Positions 36,414 to 44,535 of a DNA stretch of 64,000 nucleotides are shown piece after piece (position 1 is the stretch's first letter; each line of letters opens with the position of its first letter). The notes beneath the pieces were generated by a model that was given only the letters and a program-made list of their open reading frames with translations, made no database searches and had not been told where the DNA came from. The stretch comes from Roseovarius nitratireducens (GTDB lineage Bacteria > Pseudomonadota > Alphaproteobacteria > Rhodobacterales > Rhodobacteraceae), in assembly GCF_002925845.1 (NCBI RefSeq), contig NZ_PDNI01000055.1, positions 1-64,000 of the forward strand, in the 5' to 3' direction. The translations under genes and the position numbers were made by a program.

Positions 36414-37238
36414 TCAGCCCCCTGCGTTCGGGAAAAAGAGCTGCTGGCCGTCCACTTCGTAGCCCGCGATCGCGGCCTGCCCCTCGTCCGAGAGTACCCA
36501 GTCGATGAATGCCTGACCGGCCCCGGCCTTGACGCTTGGGTGCTTTTCCGGGTTCACGAGGATGATGCCGTATTGGTTGAACATCTTCGGATCCCCTTCC
36601 ACGACGATGCCGTAGTTCCCCTTGTTGCCAAAGGCGATCCATGTGGCGCGGTCGGTCATGATATAGGCGCCCATCGCGGTGCCGGTGTTGAGCGTCGCGC
36701 CCATGCCTGATCCCGTCTCGCGATACCAGCCGCCCGAGGCGGCCTGCACGTCGATCCCGGCCCCCTTCCACAGGCGCAACTCGGCCTTGTTGGTGCCGCT
36801 GTCATCCCCGCGCGAGGCAAAGGGGGCTTGCGTCCCGGCGATCTTCGTCAGCGCCGCGACCACGTCGCGCGTCCCCGCCACACCGGCAGGATCATCCGGC
36901 GGGCCGACGATGACGAAATCATTGTACATCACGTCGAACCGCGTCACGCCGTGCCCCTCGGCCACGAATTTCTCTTCCGCCGGCTTGGCATGAACGAAGA
37001 GCACGTCGCCATCCCCATTGGCGGCGTTCTTGATTGCCTGCCCGGTGCCCACGGCCACCACCCGCACGTCGATGCCTGTCTTGTCCTCAAACATCGGCAG
37101 GATGTGGTCGAACAGGCCCGAATTCTGCGTCGAGGTGGTCGATTGCACCACGATGAACGCGTCCTGTGCCAGCGCCGCGCCGGTCCCGAGGGCCAGTGTC
37201 GCGCCGAGCGCAAGCGAAAGAAGGAAACGTCTGAACAT
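36414..37238 (-). CDS. tupA: Tungstate ABC transporter substrate-binding protein
   Basis: Periplasmic tungstate-binding protein, 274 residues. After the signal peptide the mature start reads VVQSTTSTQNSGLFDHILP (TTSTQNSG at 34-41), the anion-binding signature of TupA rather than ModA. GDDSGTNKAE and GYREWY-like YRETGSGMG complete the usual ligand loops. It is the last gene of tupB-tupC-tupA. Tungsten or molybdenum would feed the cofactor made by moaDE at 14 kb. Confidence 0.92.
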   Translation of the reverse strand: MFRRFLLSLALGATLALGTGAALAQDAFIVVQSTTSTQNSGLFDHILPMFEDKTGIDVRVVAVGTGQAIKNAANGDGDVLFVHAKPAEEKFVAEGHGVTRFDVMYNDFVIVGPPDDPAGVAGTRDVVAALTKIAGTQAPFASRGDDSGTNKAELRLWKGAGIDVQAASGGWYRETGSGMGATLNTGTAMGAYIMTDRATWIAFGNKGNYGIVVEGDPKMFNQYGIILVNPEKHPSVKAGAGQAFIDWVLSDEGQAAIAGYEVDGQQLFFPNAGG

Positions 37239-37263
37239 TGCACGCTCCGTGTCGGGTCGGGGT

Positions 37264-38034
37264 TCAGTGGGATGTTCCGGTATAGAGCCGCCCCTGCGTC
37301 CAGGCGCGGGCGGCCTCAGAGCGCGGCGCGCCCAGAACCTGATCGAGCGTGCCGCGCTCCGCGACGCGCCCGGCATCGAGAAAGATCACCTCGTCACCCA
37401 TGCGCCGCGCCTGCCCGAGGTCATGGGTAACCATGACGATGGTCACCCCGCGTGCATGGGCTGCATTCACCAGTTCCTCGATCATCTGCGTCGAGGCGGG
37501 GTCGAGGCTGCTGGTGGGCTCATCGAGGAACAGCAGGTCCGGCTCGCACACCAGCGCGCGCGCCACGGCGAGGCGCTGTTGCTCGCCGCCCGACAGCACG
37601 CGCGCGGGTTGGCCTGCCAGGTCGGAGAGCCGCGCCATGTCCAGCGCTTCCTGCGCGCGCTCCGCGCGGGCGCGGCCCGCCATCCCGTGGACCTTGAGCG
37701 CGAAATTCAGATTGGCCAGCACCGACCGGCGCAGCATCACGGGACGCTGAAACACCATCGCCTGCGCCCGCCGCGCGCCGCGGTCGGGCGCATGACCGCG
37801 CCACAGCACCTGCCCCGATGACGGCGTGAGCAACCCGTGCAGCAGCCGCAGAAGCAGGCTCTTGCCGCTGCCATTGGCCCCCATCACGAGGGTGCGCTTG
37901 CCCGGCTCTATCCCGAGGTCTATGCCGTGGATGAGGGTCTGCCCGCCCGCCGAGAAACTCAAGCCGCGCGCCGCCAGCAGCGGTTGCGCGGCAACGGCGC
38001 TCTCGGCGAGGATATCCATCACCGTGTCACGCAT
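37264..38034 (-). CDS. tupC: Tungstate ABC transporter ATP-binding protein
   Basis: ATPase of 256 residues with Walker A GANGSGKS, Q-loop MVFQRP, signature LSGGEQQR, Walker B LLFLDEP and switch His in VTHD. It lacks the C-terminal molybdate-binding domain of ModC, as expected for TupC. The gene overlaps the end of tupB by 8 nt; a start five codons later (38019) is possible, as neither has a strong ribosome-binding site. Confidence 0.9.
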   Translation of the reverse strand: MRDTVMDILAESAVAAQPLLAARGLSFSAGGQTLIHGIDLGIEPGKRTLVMGANGSGKSLLLRLLHGLLTPSSGQVLWRGHAPDRGARRAQAMVFQRPVMLRRSVLANLNFALKVHGMAGRARAERAQEALDMARLSDLAGQPARVLSGGEQQRLAVARALVCEPDLLFLDEPTSSLDPASTQMIEELVNAAHARGVTIVMVTHDLGQARRMGDEVIFLDAGRVAERGTLDQVLGAPRSEAARAWTQGRLYTGTSH

Positions 38035-38734
38035 AGGCTGCCCGCACCGCCGAGGCGCGCAGCGCCATCACCCCGGCATTGACGATCACCGCCAGCCCCA
38101 GCAGCAGCACGCCCAGCGCCAGCGCCAGTTCCAGGTTCCCCTTGGAAGTCTCCAAAGCGATGGTCGTGGTCATCACCCGCGTCACGTGGTTGATATTGCC
38201 ACCCACGATCAGCACCGCCCCCACCTCGGCCACCGCGCGGCCGAAACCGGCGAGCGCCACGGTCAACAGGCTATAGCGCGCATCCCACAAAAGAGCGGTG
38301 ACCCGCGTCCGTGCCGTCAGGCCGAACGAGGCGAATTGCTCGGCATATTCGCCGTGCAGATCCTCCACCACCTGTTTCGTCAGCGCCGCCACGATGGGCG
38401 TGACGAGGATCGTCTGCGCAATGATCATCGCCGTGGGGGTATAGAGCAGCCCGAGGATGCCCAAGGGCCCCGCGTTCGACAGCATCAGGTAGACAAACAG
38501 CCCCACCACCACCGGCGGCAGCCCCATCAGCGCGTTGAGCAACACCGTCACCGTGCCCCGCCCGCGAAAGCGGAACGCCCCCACGACCGCGCCCAGCGGC
38601 AGGCCGATCAGGCACGAGATGGCCACGGCCGTGAGCGTCACGCGCAGCGACAACAGCACGATTTCGCTCAGGTCCCGATCCCATGTCAGGATCAGGCCGA
38701 GTGCCTCCGCCATGATGTCGCCAAAGCTGAACAC
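38027..38734 (-). CDS. tupB: Tungstate ABC transporter permease
   Basis: Inner-membrane subunit of 235 residues with about five helices. The EAA-loop region reads EQFASFGLTARTRVTALLWDARYSLL, followed by GFGRAVAEVGAVLIVGGN as in TupB. It is the first gene of the operon. The 142 nt upstream contain an AT-rich patch (38750-38780) that probably holds the promoter; no certain ModE/TupR site was recognised. Confidence 0.92.
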   Translation of the reverse strand: MFSFGDIMAEALGLILTWDRDLSEIVLLSLRVTLTAVAISCLIGLPLGAVVGAFRFRGRGTVTVLLNALMGLPPVVVGLFVYLMLSNAGPLGILGLLYTPTAMIIAQTILVTPIVAALTKQVVEDLHGEYAEQFASFGLTARTRVTALLWDARYSLLTVALAGFGRAVAEVGAVLIVGGNINHVTRVMTTTIALETSKGNLELALALGVLLLGLAVIVNAGVMALRASAVRAAYA

Positions 38735-38876
38735 GCGCGTTTTCTCCCCTTACCGGGAAAAAAAGCACAAAAACACATAACGCGCCAGCCCGAATCTCGC
38801 GGACCGCGCTCAGCCAATATCGAGCCCATCGCGCGCCCCGATCTCCGACAGCGCCGCCGCGATCCGCCCGCCCGCG

Positions 38877-40004
38877 TCACTCACCTGAAAACTCCGCGCG
38901 CACGGCGCCCGTATGCGCCCCGAGCCCGGGCACCGGTCCGGGCGTGCGTGGCGCGCCGTCCACCAATGCGCCGGGGGCCAGCATTCGCACCGGCCCCGAG
39001 GGCGTCTCGACGGTGACGTGGCGGTTCTGCGGGTGGGCGACGAGGTCTTCCATGTCGCTCACCCGCCCATAGGCGATTCGCGCCGCGCGCAGCCGCTCGG
39101 CCATCTCGTCGCGTGCCACGGCGGCAAACACCGGCCGCAGGATCGCGTCGAGCGCCGGGCGGTTGGCGACGCGCGCGGAATTGCTGTCGAATCGCGGGTC
39201 GCGGGCAAGCGCCGCATCCCCGAGGATCACCTCGCAAAACGCGGCCCATTCGCGCTCGTTCTGGATCGAGATCAGCAGCGATTTGCCGTCCGCCCCCTCG
39301 TAGACACCATAGGGCGCGATGGTCGGGTGGTTGAGGCCCGCGCGCGCCGGCACCTTGCCGCCATAGGCGTATTGCAGATACGGCACGTTCATCCAGTCGG
39401 CGAGCGCGTGAAACAGCGACACCGCGACATGCCGCCCCGTGCCGGTGGCGGCGCGCCCGATCAGCGCCTCGAGGATCGCCTGATAGGCCGTCATTCCCGC
39501 CGCGATATCGCAGACCGACACGCCGGTGCGCGCAGGCCCCGCCGCGTTGCCGGTGATCGACGACAGCCCCGATTCGGCCTGCACCAGCAGGTCATAGGCC
39601 TTGAGATCGGCCAGCGGCCCCTCCTCGCCATAACCCGAGATCGAAACGGTGATGAGTCGCGGATTGTCGGCGCGAAGCCGGTCGGGGGCAAATCCCAGCC
39701 GGTCGATGGCCCCCGGCGCAAGGTTCTGGATGAACACATCCGCGCGCGCCAGCATCCGCTCCATCAGCGCGCGATCGGTGTCTTGCCGCAGGTCGAGGCA
39801 GGCCGATTCCTTGCCCCGGTTGAGCCAGACGAAATAGGCGCTCTCGCCATGCACGTGGCTGTCATAACCGCGTGCGAAATCGCCCTCGGGCCGCTCCACC
39901 TTGATGACCCGCGCCCCCGCCTCGGCCAGCCGCCCCGAGCAATAGGGCGCGGCCACCGCCTGTTCGACCGAAACAACGAGAAGACCAGAGAGATCGGCAG
40001 GCAT
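38877..40004 (-). CDS. CaiB/BaiF CoA-transferase
   Basis: Class III CoA-transferase of 375 residues. LLVVSVEQAVAAPYCSGRLAEAGARVIKVERP opens the protein, and DLRQDTDRALMERMLARADVFIQNLAPGAIDRLG and the DLLVQAESGL block with the catalytic-Asp region follow. AAAGGAG before 40004 fixes the start. It is divergent (137 nt) from an acyl-CoA dehydrogenase and a FAS1-like hydratase, suggesting a shared pathway for a dicarboxylic or branched acid. The paralogue at 26616 is of the racemase type. Confidence 0.9.
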   Translation of the reverse strand: MPADLSGLLVVSVEQAVAAPYCSGRLAEAGARVIKVERPEGDFARGYDSHVHGESAYFVWLNRGKESACLDLRQDTDRALMERMLARADVFIQNLAPGAIDRLGFAPDRLRADNPRLITVSISGYGEEGPLADLKAYDLLVQAESGLSSITGNAAGPARTGVSVCDIAAGMTAYQAILEALIGRAATGTGRHVAVSLFHALADWMNVPYLQYAYGGKVPARAGLNHPTIAPYGVYEGADGKSLLISIQNEREWAAFCEVILGDAALARDPRFDSNSARVANRPALDAILRPVFAAVARDEMAERLRAARIAYGRVSDMEDLVAHPQNRHVTVETPSGPVRMLAPGALVDGAPRTPGPVPGLGAHTGAVRAEFSGE

Positions 40005-40141
40005 GGGTAGGCTCCTTTGATTGCGGACCAGACAATGCCGGGTCGTGGCGGCAGAGGAAAGCCCGGTTTCGCGCGGGCCCGATATTCCCCTCGGATGCAA
40101 AACCTGCGAGGTATCAGCCGGAAAAGACGGGGGCACACACC

Positions 40142-41326
40142 ATGACCACATTCGATCCCACCGCTGCGCATGCCGATATCCGCGACGGCGTGGCGCGGGT
40201 CTGCGCGGGGTTTCCCGGCGCCTATTGGCGCGATCTCGATGCGCGGCGCGCCTACCCGACCGAATTCGTCGCGGCACTCATCCGCGAGGGCTATCTCGCC
40301 GCGATGATCCCCGAGGAATACGGCGGCTCGAACCTGCCGCTCACCGCCGCCGCGGTGATCCTCGAAGAGATTCACCGGCAGGGTTGCAACGCCGCCGCCT
40401 GCCACGCGCAGATGTACACGATGGGCACGCTCCTGCGCCACGGATCACAGGCGCAAAAGGCGGCATATCTGCCCGGCATCGCTGACGGCTCGCTGCGGCT
40501 TCAGGCGTTTGGCGTGACCGAGCCGACGAGCGGCACGGACACGCTGGCATTGAAGACCACGGCCCGGCGCGAGGGCGATGACTATGTCATCAATGGCCAG
40601 AAGATATGGACCTCGCGGGTGGAACATTCCGATCTCATGATCCTTCTGGCCCGTACCACCCCGCGTGACGAGGCGGCCTCGCGCACTGATGGGCTGTCGG
40701 TGTTCCTCGTCGATCTGCGGGGCAAGGTGGGCAACGGCGTGGAAATCCGCCCCATCCGCACGATGATCAACCACGCCACAACCGAGGTGTTCTTTGACAA
40801 TTTGCGCATCCCCGCGGACAGCCTCATCGGCAAGGAAGGGAAGGGCTTTCGCTACATCCTCTCGGGCATGAATGCCGAGCGCATCCTGATCGCCGCCGAG
40901 TGCATCGGGGACGCGAAATGGTTCCTCAAGACCGGGGCGGACTATGCAAGCGCGCGCGAGGTGTTCGGAGAGCCCATCGGCGCCAACCAGGGGGTTCAGT
41001 TCCCGCTGGCGCGCGCGCAGGCGCACATGATGGCCGCCGAGGCGATCGTCTACCGCGCGGCGGCCATGTATGACGCGGGCGAGAACCCGGGGGTTGAGGC
41101 CAACACCGCCAAGCTGCTCGCGTCCGAGGCAAGCTGGGAAGCTGCCGAGGCTTGCATGCAGACCCATGGCGGCTTTGCCTTCGCCGAGGAATACGATGTC
41201 GAGCGCAAGTTCCGCGAGGCGCGGCTCTACCAGATCGCGCCGATTTCGACCAACCTGATCCTGTGCCACATTGCCGAGCGGGTGCTCGGCCTGCCCAAGT
41301 CCTACGGGCCCGGGCGGGGCAACTGA
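40142..41326 (+). CDS. Acyl-CoA dehydrogenase family protein
   Basis: FAD flavoenzyme of 394 residues with the usual N-terminal helical, middle beta and C-terminal helical domains. FGVTEPTSGTDT binds FAD and substrate, and QTHGGFAFAEEYDVERKFREARL is the C-terminal signature. The following residues read YQIAPISTN, so the Glu usually found in the YEGT motif is missing; the catalytic base may sit elsewhere, as in isovaleryl-CoA dehydrogenase, or the reaction differs. Coupled to the next gene (10-nt gap). Confidence 0.9.
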   Translation: MTTFDPTAAHADIRDGVARVCAGFPGAYWRDLDARRAYPTEFVAALIREGYLAAMIPEEYGGSNLPLTAAAVILEEIHRQGCNAAACHAQMYTMGTLLRHGSQAQKAAYLPGIADGSLRLQAFGVTEPTSGTDTLALKTTARREGDDYVINGQKIWTSRVEHSDLMILLARTTPRDEAASRTDGLSVFLVDLRGKVGNGVEIRPIRTMINHATTEVFFDNLRIPADSLIGKEGKGFRYILSGMNAERILIAAECIGDAKWFLKTGADYASAREVFGEPIGANQGVQFPLARAQAHMMAAEAIVYRAAAMYDAGENPGVEANTAKLLASEASWEAAEACMQTHGGFAFAEEYDVERKFREARLYQIAPISTNLILCHIAERVLGLPKSYGPGRGN

Positions 41327-41336
41327 GGGGCGTGCC

Positions 41337-42164
41337 ATGGACGACTATTCCGACTGGATCGGCTGGGGGTATACGCGGTCAGAGCCCGTTTCTGAACGGC
41401 TGATCGCGCAGTACCGCGCCACTCTGGCGGGCTATCTGGCCGAGGCGGAGGTGCCGGTCGGGCTGCACTGGTGCCTCGTGCCGGACGCGGTTGAGCCGGA
41501 CAAGCTGGGCCGCGACTGCCACCCGAAGACCGGCCTCTTCCTGCCCGCCCTGCCGCTCCCGCGCCGGATGTGGGCGGGAGGGGAGCTGGAATTTCACGCG
41601 CCTTTTCAAGCGGAAGATGTGGTGACGCGCGAGACAGTGATCGAGGACGTGGCCTTCAAGCAGGGGCGCAGCGGGCCGCTCGGTTTCGTCACGCAGCGCC
41701 ATGTCTACAGCGTCGAGGGCGCGCCGCGCATCACCGAGCGGCAGGACATCGTCTATCGCGAGGATCCGAAGCCGGGGCAGGCGCGCGTGCCTGCGCCCGC
41801 AGAGGATTGGCCGGGGTCCGAGACGTGGCACCTCACGCCCGACCCGACGCTGCTGTTTCGGTTCTCGGCACTCACCTTCAACGGCCACCGCATCCATTAC
41901 GATCACCCCTATGCCACGCAGGTCGAGGGCTACGAGGGGCTCGTGGTGCACGGGCCGATGCAGGCGGTTTGGATGATGAACCTCGCGGTTCACGTAGCCA
42001 ACCGCACGGTTCGCCGCTTTTCCTATCGCGGTCTCAGCCCGCTCATCTGCGGCGCGGCGGTGGCCATCGAGGCGCGCGAGACAGCGGGCGGGCTGGACCT
42101 GCGCGTGCGGCGCGCGGCGGACGGGGTGGCGACGATGGAGGCGCGGGCGCATCTGGTGGATTGA
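41337..42164 (+). CDS. FAS1-like (MaoC-type) hydratase, mesaconyl-C4-CoA-hydratase-like
   Basis: Double hot-dog hydratase of 275 residues. RITERQDIVYRE in the middle and LTFNGHRIHYDHPYATQVEGYEGLVVHGPM toward the end are the hallmark of the HTD2/mesaconyl-C4-CoA hydratase group, with Asp and His in the HYDHPYA motif as likely catalytic residues. GAGGGG before ATG 41337. With the CoA-transferase and dehydrogenase beside it, a C5 or branched dicarboxyl-CoA route is suggested but not proved. Confidence 0.85.
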   Translation: MDDYSDWIGWGYTRSEPVSERLIAQYRATLAGYLAEAEVPVGLHWCLVPDAVEPDKLGRDCHPKTGLFLPALPLPRRMWAGGELEFHAPFQAEDVVTRETVIEDVAFKQGRSGPLGFVTQRHVYSVEGAPRITERQDIVYREDPKPGQARVPAPAEDWPGSETWHLTPDPTLLFRFSALTFNGHRIHYDHPYATQVEGYEGLVVHGPMQAVWMMNLAVHVANRTVRRFSYRGLSPLICGAAVAIEARETAGGLDLRVRRAADGVATMEARAHLVD

Positions 42165-42188
42165 CATAACTAGTTTTATCGTTATATT
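42161..42188 (+). promoter_or_regulatory. Sigma-70 promoter with ArsR operator
   Basis: TTGACA (42161-42166), 16-nt spacer, TATATT (42183-42188), 6 nt before the ArsR gene's ATG, so that mRNA would be leaderless or nearly so. Inside is an inverted repeat ATAAC-N10-GTTAT (42166-42185), well placed for an ArsR dimer to block polymerase. Confidence 0.75.
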
Positions 42189-42194
42189 GACCAC

Positions 42195-42512
42195 ATGACA
42201 CAGACAGGCCCAACCTCCCGCGCGCTCGCCGCGCTTGGCCACGACACCCGCCTCGCCATCTTTCGCTTGCTGGTGCGCGCGGGTGACGAGGGGCTCAGCG
42301 TGGGCGAGATCGGGCAGCACCTCGGGCAGGCCCCCTCGACGCTGGCGCACCACCTCTCGACGCTGGTCGATGCCGGGCTGGTGCTGCAGGAACGGCAGGG
42401 CCGCACCATCCTGAACCGCGTGGATTTCGCCGCGATGCGCACCATGCTCGATTTTCTCACCGCCGAATGCTGCACCGGCGTGCGGCTGGCCTCCACCGAT
42501 AGCGCGGCCTGA
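42195..42512 (+). CDS. ArsR-family regulator
   Basis: Winged-helix repressor of 105 residues; the recognition region is VGEIGQHLGQAPSTLAHHLSTL (about 36-57). A Cys pair at 92-93 (ECCTG) near the C-terminus is a plausible metalloid or thiol sensor, different from the ELCVCDL site of classical ArsR. It precedes an ArsP-like permease gene, with a shared sequence in both upstream regions. Confidence 0.9.
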   Translation: MTQTGPTSRALAALGHDTRLAIFRLLVRAGDEGLSVGEIGQHLGQAPSTLAHHLSTLVDAGLVLQERQGRTILNRVDFAAMRTMLDFLTAECCTGVRLASTDSAA

Positions 42513-42532
42513 TTTTTTGGGCCTAAAATCAC

Positions 42533-42548
42533 GACATAACTAGGGATA
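42533..42548 (+). promoter_or_regulatory. Second ArsR-type half-site before the permease gene
   Basis: GACATAACTAG (42533-42543) repeats exactly the 11 bases at 42163-42173 in the ArsR promoter. Here it overlaps the ribosome-binding region (AGGGA) of the permease gene, so binding could affect an internal promoter or be a remnant of duplication. Confidence 0.5.
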
Positions 42549-42553
42549 TAAAA

Positions 42554-43603
42554 ATGAACGACTTCACCCTCACCCCGCCTCGTGCCGCCACCGTGCTGCG
42601 CACCGCTTGGCGCAAGCACAGCGTCTGGCTCGTCACCGCGCTGATCCTCGCCTTGCTGACCGTTTTCGACCGCACGCAGGCGGGGGCGTCGATTGCCTTC
42701 ACGGCCGAGGCGCTGGCGGGCACCGCGCCCTTTCTCGTTCTGTCCATCGCCGTCGCGGCCTGGGCCACGGCCACCGGCGCCGACAACCTGATCGCCCGCG
42801 CCTTTACCGGCGCGCCGGCGGTGATGATCCTGCTGGCGGCGCTGGCGGGGGGGCTGTCGCCGTTCTGCTCCTGCGGGGTGATCCCGCTCATCGCGGCGCT
42901 GCTGGCGATGGGGGTGCCGCTGTCGGCGGTGATGGCCTTCTGGCTCGCCTCGCCGGTGATGGACCCGTCGATGTTCGTGCTGACGACGGGCGTTCTGGGC
43001 CTTGAATTCGCTATCGCCAAGACGCTGGCGGCCATTGGCCTCGGCCTGATGGGCGGCTGGGTGGTGCATTTCCTGGGCCGCGCCGGGGGCCTCGCCGATC
43101 CGCTGCGCGAGGGCATCGGCAACGGCGGCTGCGGCGGGTCGAAACTGCGCGACCCGAAACCGGTGGTGTGGCGCTTCTGGATCGACCCGGAGCGGCGCGC
43201 GAAGTTCGGGCGCGAGGCAGCGAGCGTCACCCTGTTCCTGCTGAAATGGCTGACGCTGGCCTTTGTCCTCGAAAGCCTGATGCTGGCCTTCATCCCCGCC
43301 GAGACGATCACCGGCGTGCTGGGCGGCACGGGCCTCGCGCCCATCGCGCTGGGCACCCTCGTCGGTGTGCCTGCCTATCTCAACGGCTATGCCGCGCTGC
43401 CGCTGGTGGGTGGGCTGGTCGGGCAGGGGATGGCCCCCGGTGCGGGGCTTGCCTTTCTCGTGGCGGGTGGCGTCACCTCGCTGCCCGCGGCGATCGCGGT
43501 GTGGGCGCTGGTAAAGCCCCGCGTCTTCGCGCTCTACCTCGCGCTGTCGCTGACCGGGGCGTTCGCCGCCGGGCTGCTGTTCCAGATGTGGAACCTGACA
43601 TGA
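42554..43603 (+). CDS. ArsP-like permease (DUF318 family)
   Basis: Polytopic inner-membrane transporter of 349 residues with about eight helices. The family hallmark is LSPFCSCGVIPL (Cys105 and Cys107) after the third helix, the motif linked to trivalent organoarsenical transport in ArsP. A soluble loop near residue 190 is rich in Gly and Arg. ArsR control fits metalloid efflux, though other cargos are known for the family. Confidence 0.87.
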   Translation: MNDFTLTPPRAATVLRTAWRKHSVWLVTALILALLTVFDRTQAGASIAFTAEALAGTAPFLVLSIAVAAWATATGADNLIARAFTGAPAVMILLAALAGGLSPFCSCGVIPLIAALLAMGVPLSAVMAFWLASPVMDPSMFVLTTGVLGLEFAIAKTLAAIGLGLMGGWVVHFLGRAGGLADPLREGIGNGGCGGSKLRDPKPVVWRFWIDPERRAKFGREAASVTLFLLKWLTLAFVLESLMLAFIPAETITGVLGGTGLAPIALGTLVGVPAYLNGYAALPLVGGLVGQGMAPGAGLAFLVAGGVTSLPAAIAVWALVKPRVFALYLALSLTGAFAAGLLFQMWNLT

Positions 43604-44427
43604 GGCGGCTCACCGTCGAGATCGCGGGCCTTGAGCCGGGCGCGCGGCTGCTGGCCCCGGCGGGGATGGCCACCCCCGCCGAGGCCGTCGCCGCCGCGTC
43701 CGTCACAGGCGGGCGCATCGCCGCCGTCCTGCCCGAGCCGGAGCTGGGCCTTGCCGCGCTCGAGATCGCGGCAGAGGGCGGGCCGCTGACGCTGTCCTAC
43801 GAGATCGCGCCCGGCGGTCCTGCCTATCCGGACATCATGTTCGCCCCGCGCGCGACGCGCTACACCACCCCCGCCGACGATCTGGCGCAGGCAAGCGTGG
43901 AGGTGGCCCGCGCGGCAGGCGGCGGCATGGCGGGCATCGCGGCGCTGGTGGCGGAGGCAGAGGCGCGCTTTGCCTATGCCCATCCAGAGGTGCGGTTCAA
44001 TGACGGCACCGAGGCGGTGCCCTACCTTTCCTGCGGCCTGACGACGGGCTCTTGCATCGACATCAACACCTACCTCGTGGCGAGCCTGCGCGCCGCCGGG
44101 TTCGAGGCGGGCTATGTCTATGGCTATTTCTTTCCGGCGGAGAAGGGCGGTGTCACCGACGACATGCATTGTTGGGTCGTCACCCGTCACGCCGGCGTGG
44201 TGCAGCACTGGGATATCGCCCACCACATGAAGGCCGGGCTGGGACCCGCGCGGGATGCGCTCAACCCGCGCCCCGGCCGGCGCGTTGCGTTGGGCCATTC
44301 GATGGGGCATCGCTACGGGCATGGTGCCGGGGTGGTGACGCTCAAACTACTGGCAGAGCCGGTGCTGATCGGCGCGGACGGGAAGCCGGGACCGGCCCCG
44401 CTTGTCGCGCGGCTTGCCGCACCCTGA
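43600..44427 (+). CDS. Transglutaminase-like cysteine peptidase family protein
   Basis: 275-residue cytoplasmic protein. Cys152 in TTGSCIDINTY, His190 in DDMHCWV and Asp205 in HWDIAHH form a transglutaminase-type triad. The N-terminal 90 residues resemble the beta-sandwich seen before such domains. Its ATG overlaps the permease stop by 4 nt, tying it to the ArsR-regulated unit; a peptidase or amidase role is likely, the substrate unknown. Confidence 0.83.
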   Translation: MRRLTVEIAGLEPGARLLAPAGMATPAEAVAAASVTGGRIAAVLPEPELGLAALEIAAEGGPLTLSYEIAPGGPAYPDIMFAPRATRYTTPADDLAQASVEVARAAGGGMAGIAALVAEAEARFAYAHPEVRFNDGTEAVPYLSCGLTTGSCIDINTYLVASLRAAGFEAGYVYGYFFPAEKGGVTDDMHCWVVTRHAGVVQHWDIAHHMKAGLGPARDALNPRPGRRVALGHSMGHRYGHGAGVVTLKLLAEPVLIGADGKPGPAPLVARLAAP

Positions 44428-44440
44428 CAGGACGCAGGCA

Positions 44441-44461
44441 TTTTGTTGACAAATTATAATT
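44441..44461. promoter_or_regulatory. AT-rich palindromes before the TRAP operon
   Basis: Adjoining inverted repeats TTTGT-TG-ACAAA (44442-44453) and AATTATAATT (44452-44461) stand out from a GC-rich background, 75 nt before dctP. They are candidate binding sites for the MarR-type regulator encoded after the permease genes; a GntR-type site is an alternative. Confidence 0.4.
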
Positions 44462-44535
44462 GAGAGGGCACGCTTGCCCTTGCACCGGCCCGCCGCTTGC
44501 GGCCCGGCGCCACGATTTGCAACAGGGAGCACCTC

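Noticed and set aside
44446-44460. TTGACA and TATAAT in front of dctP as a sigma-70 promoter
   Set aside because: Only 3 nt separate the two hexamers, so they cannot act as one promoter; listed instead as AT-rich palindromes.
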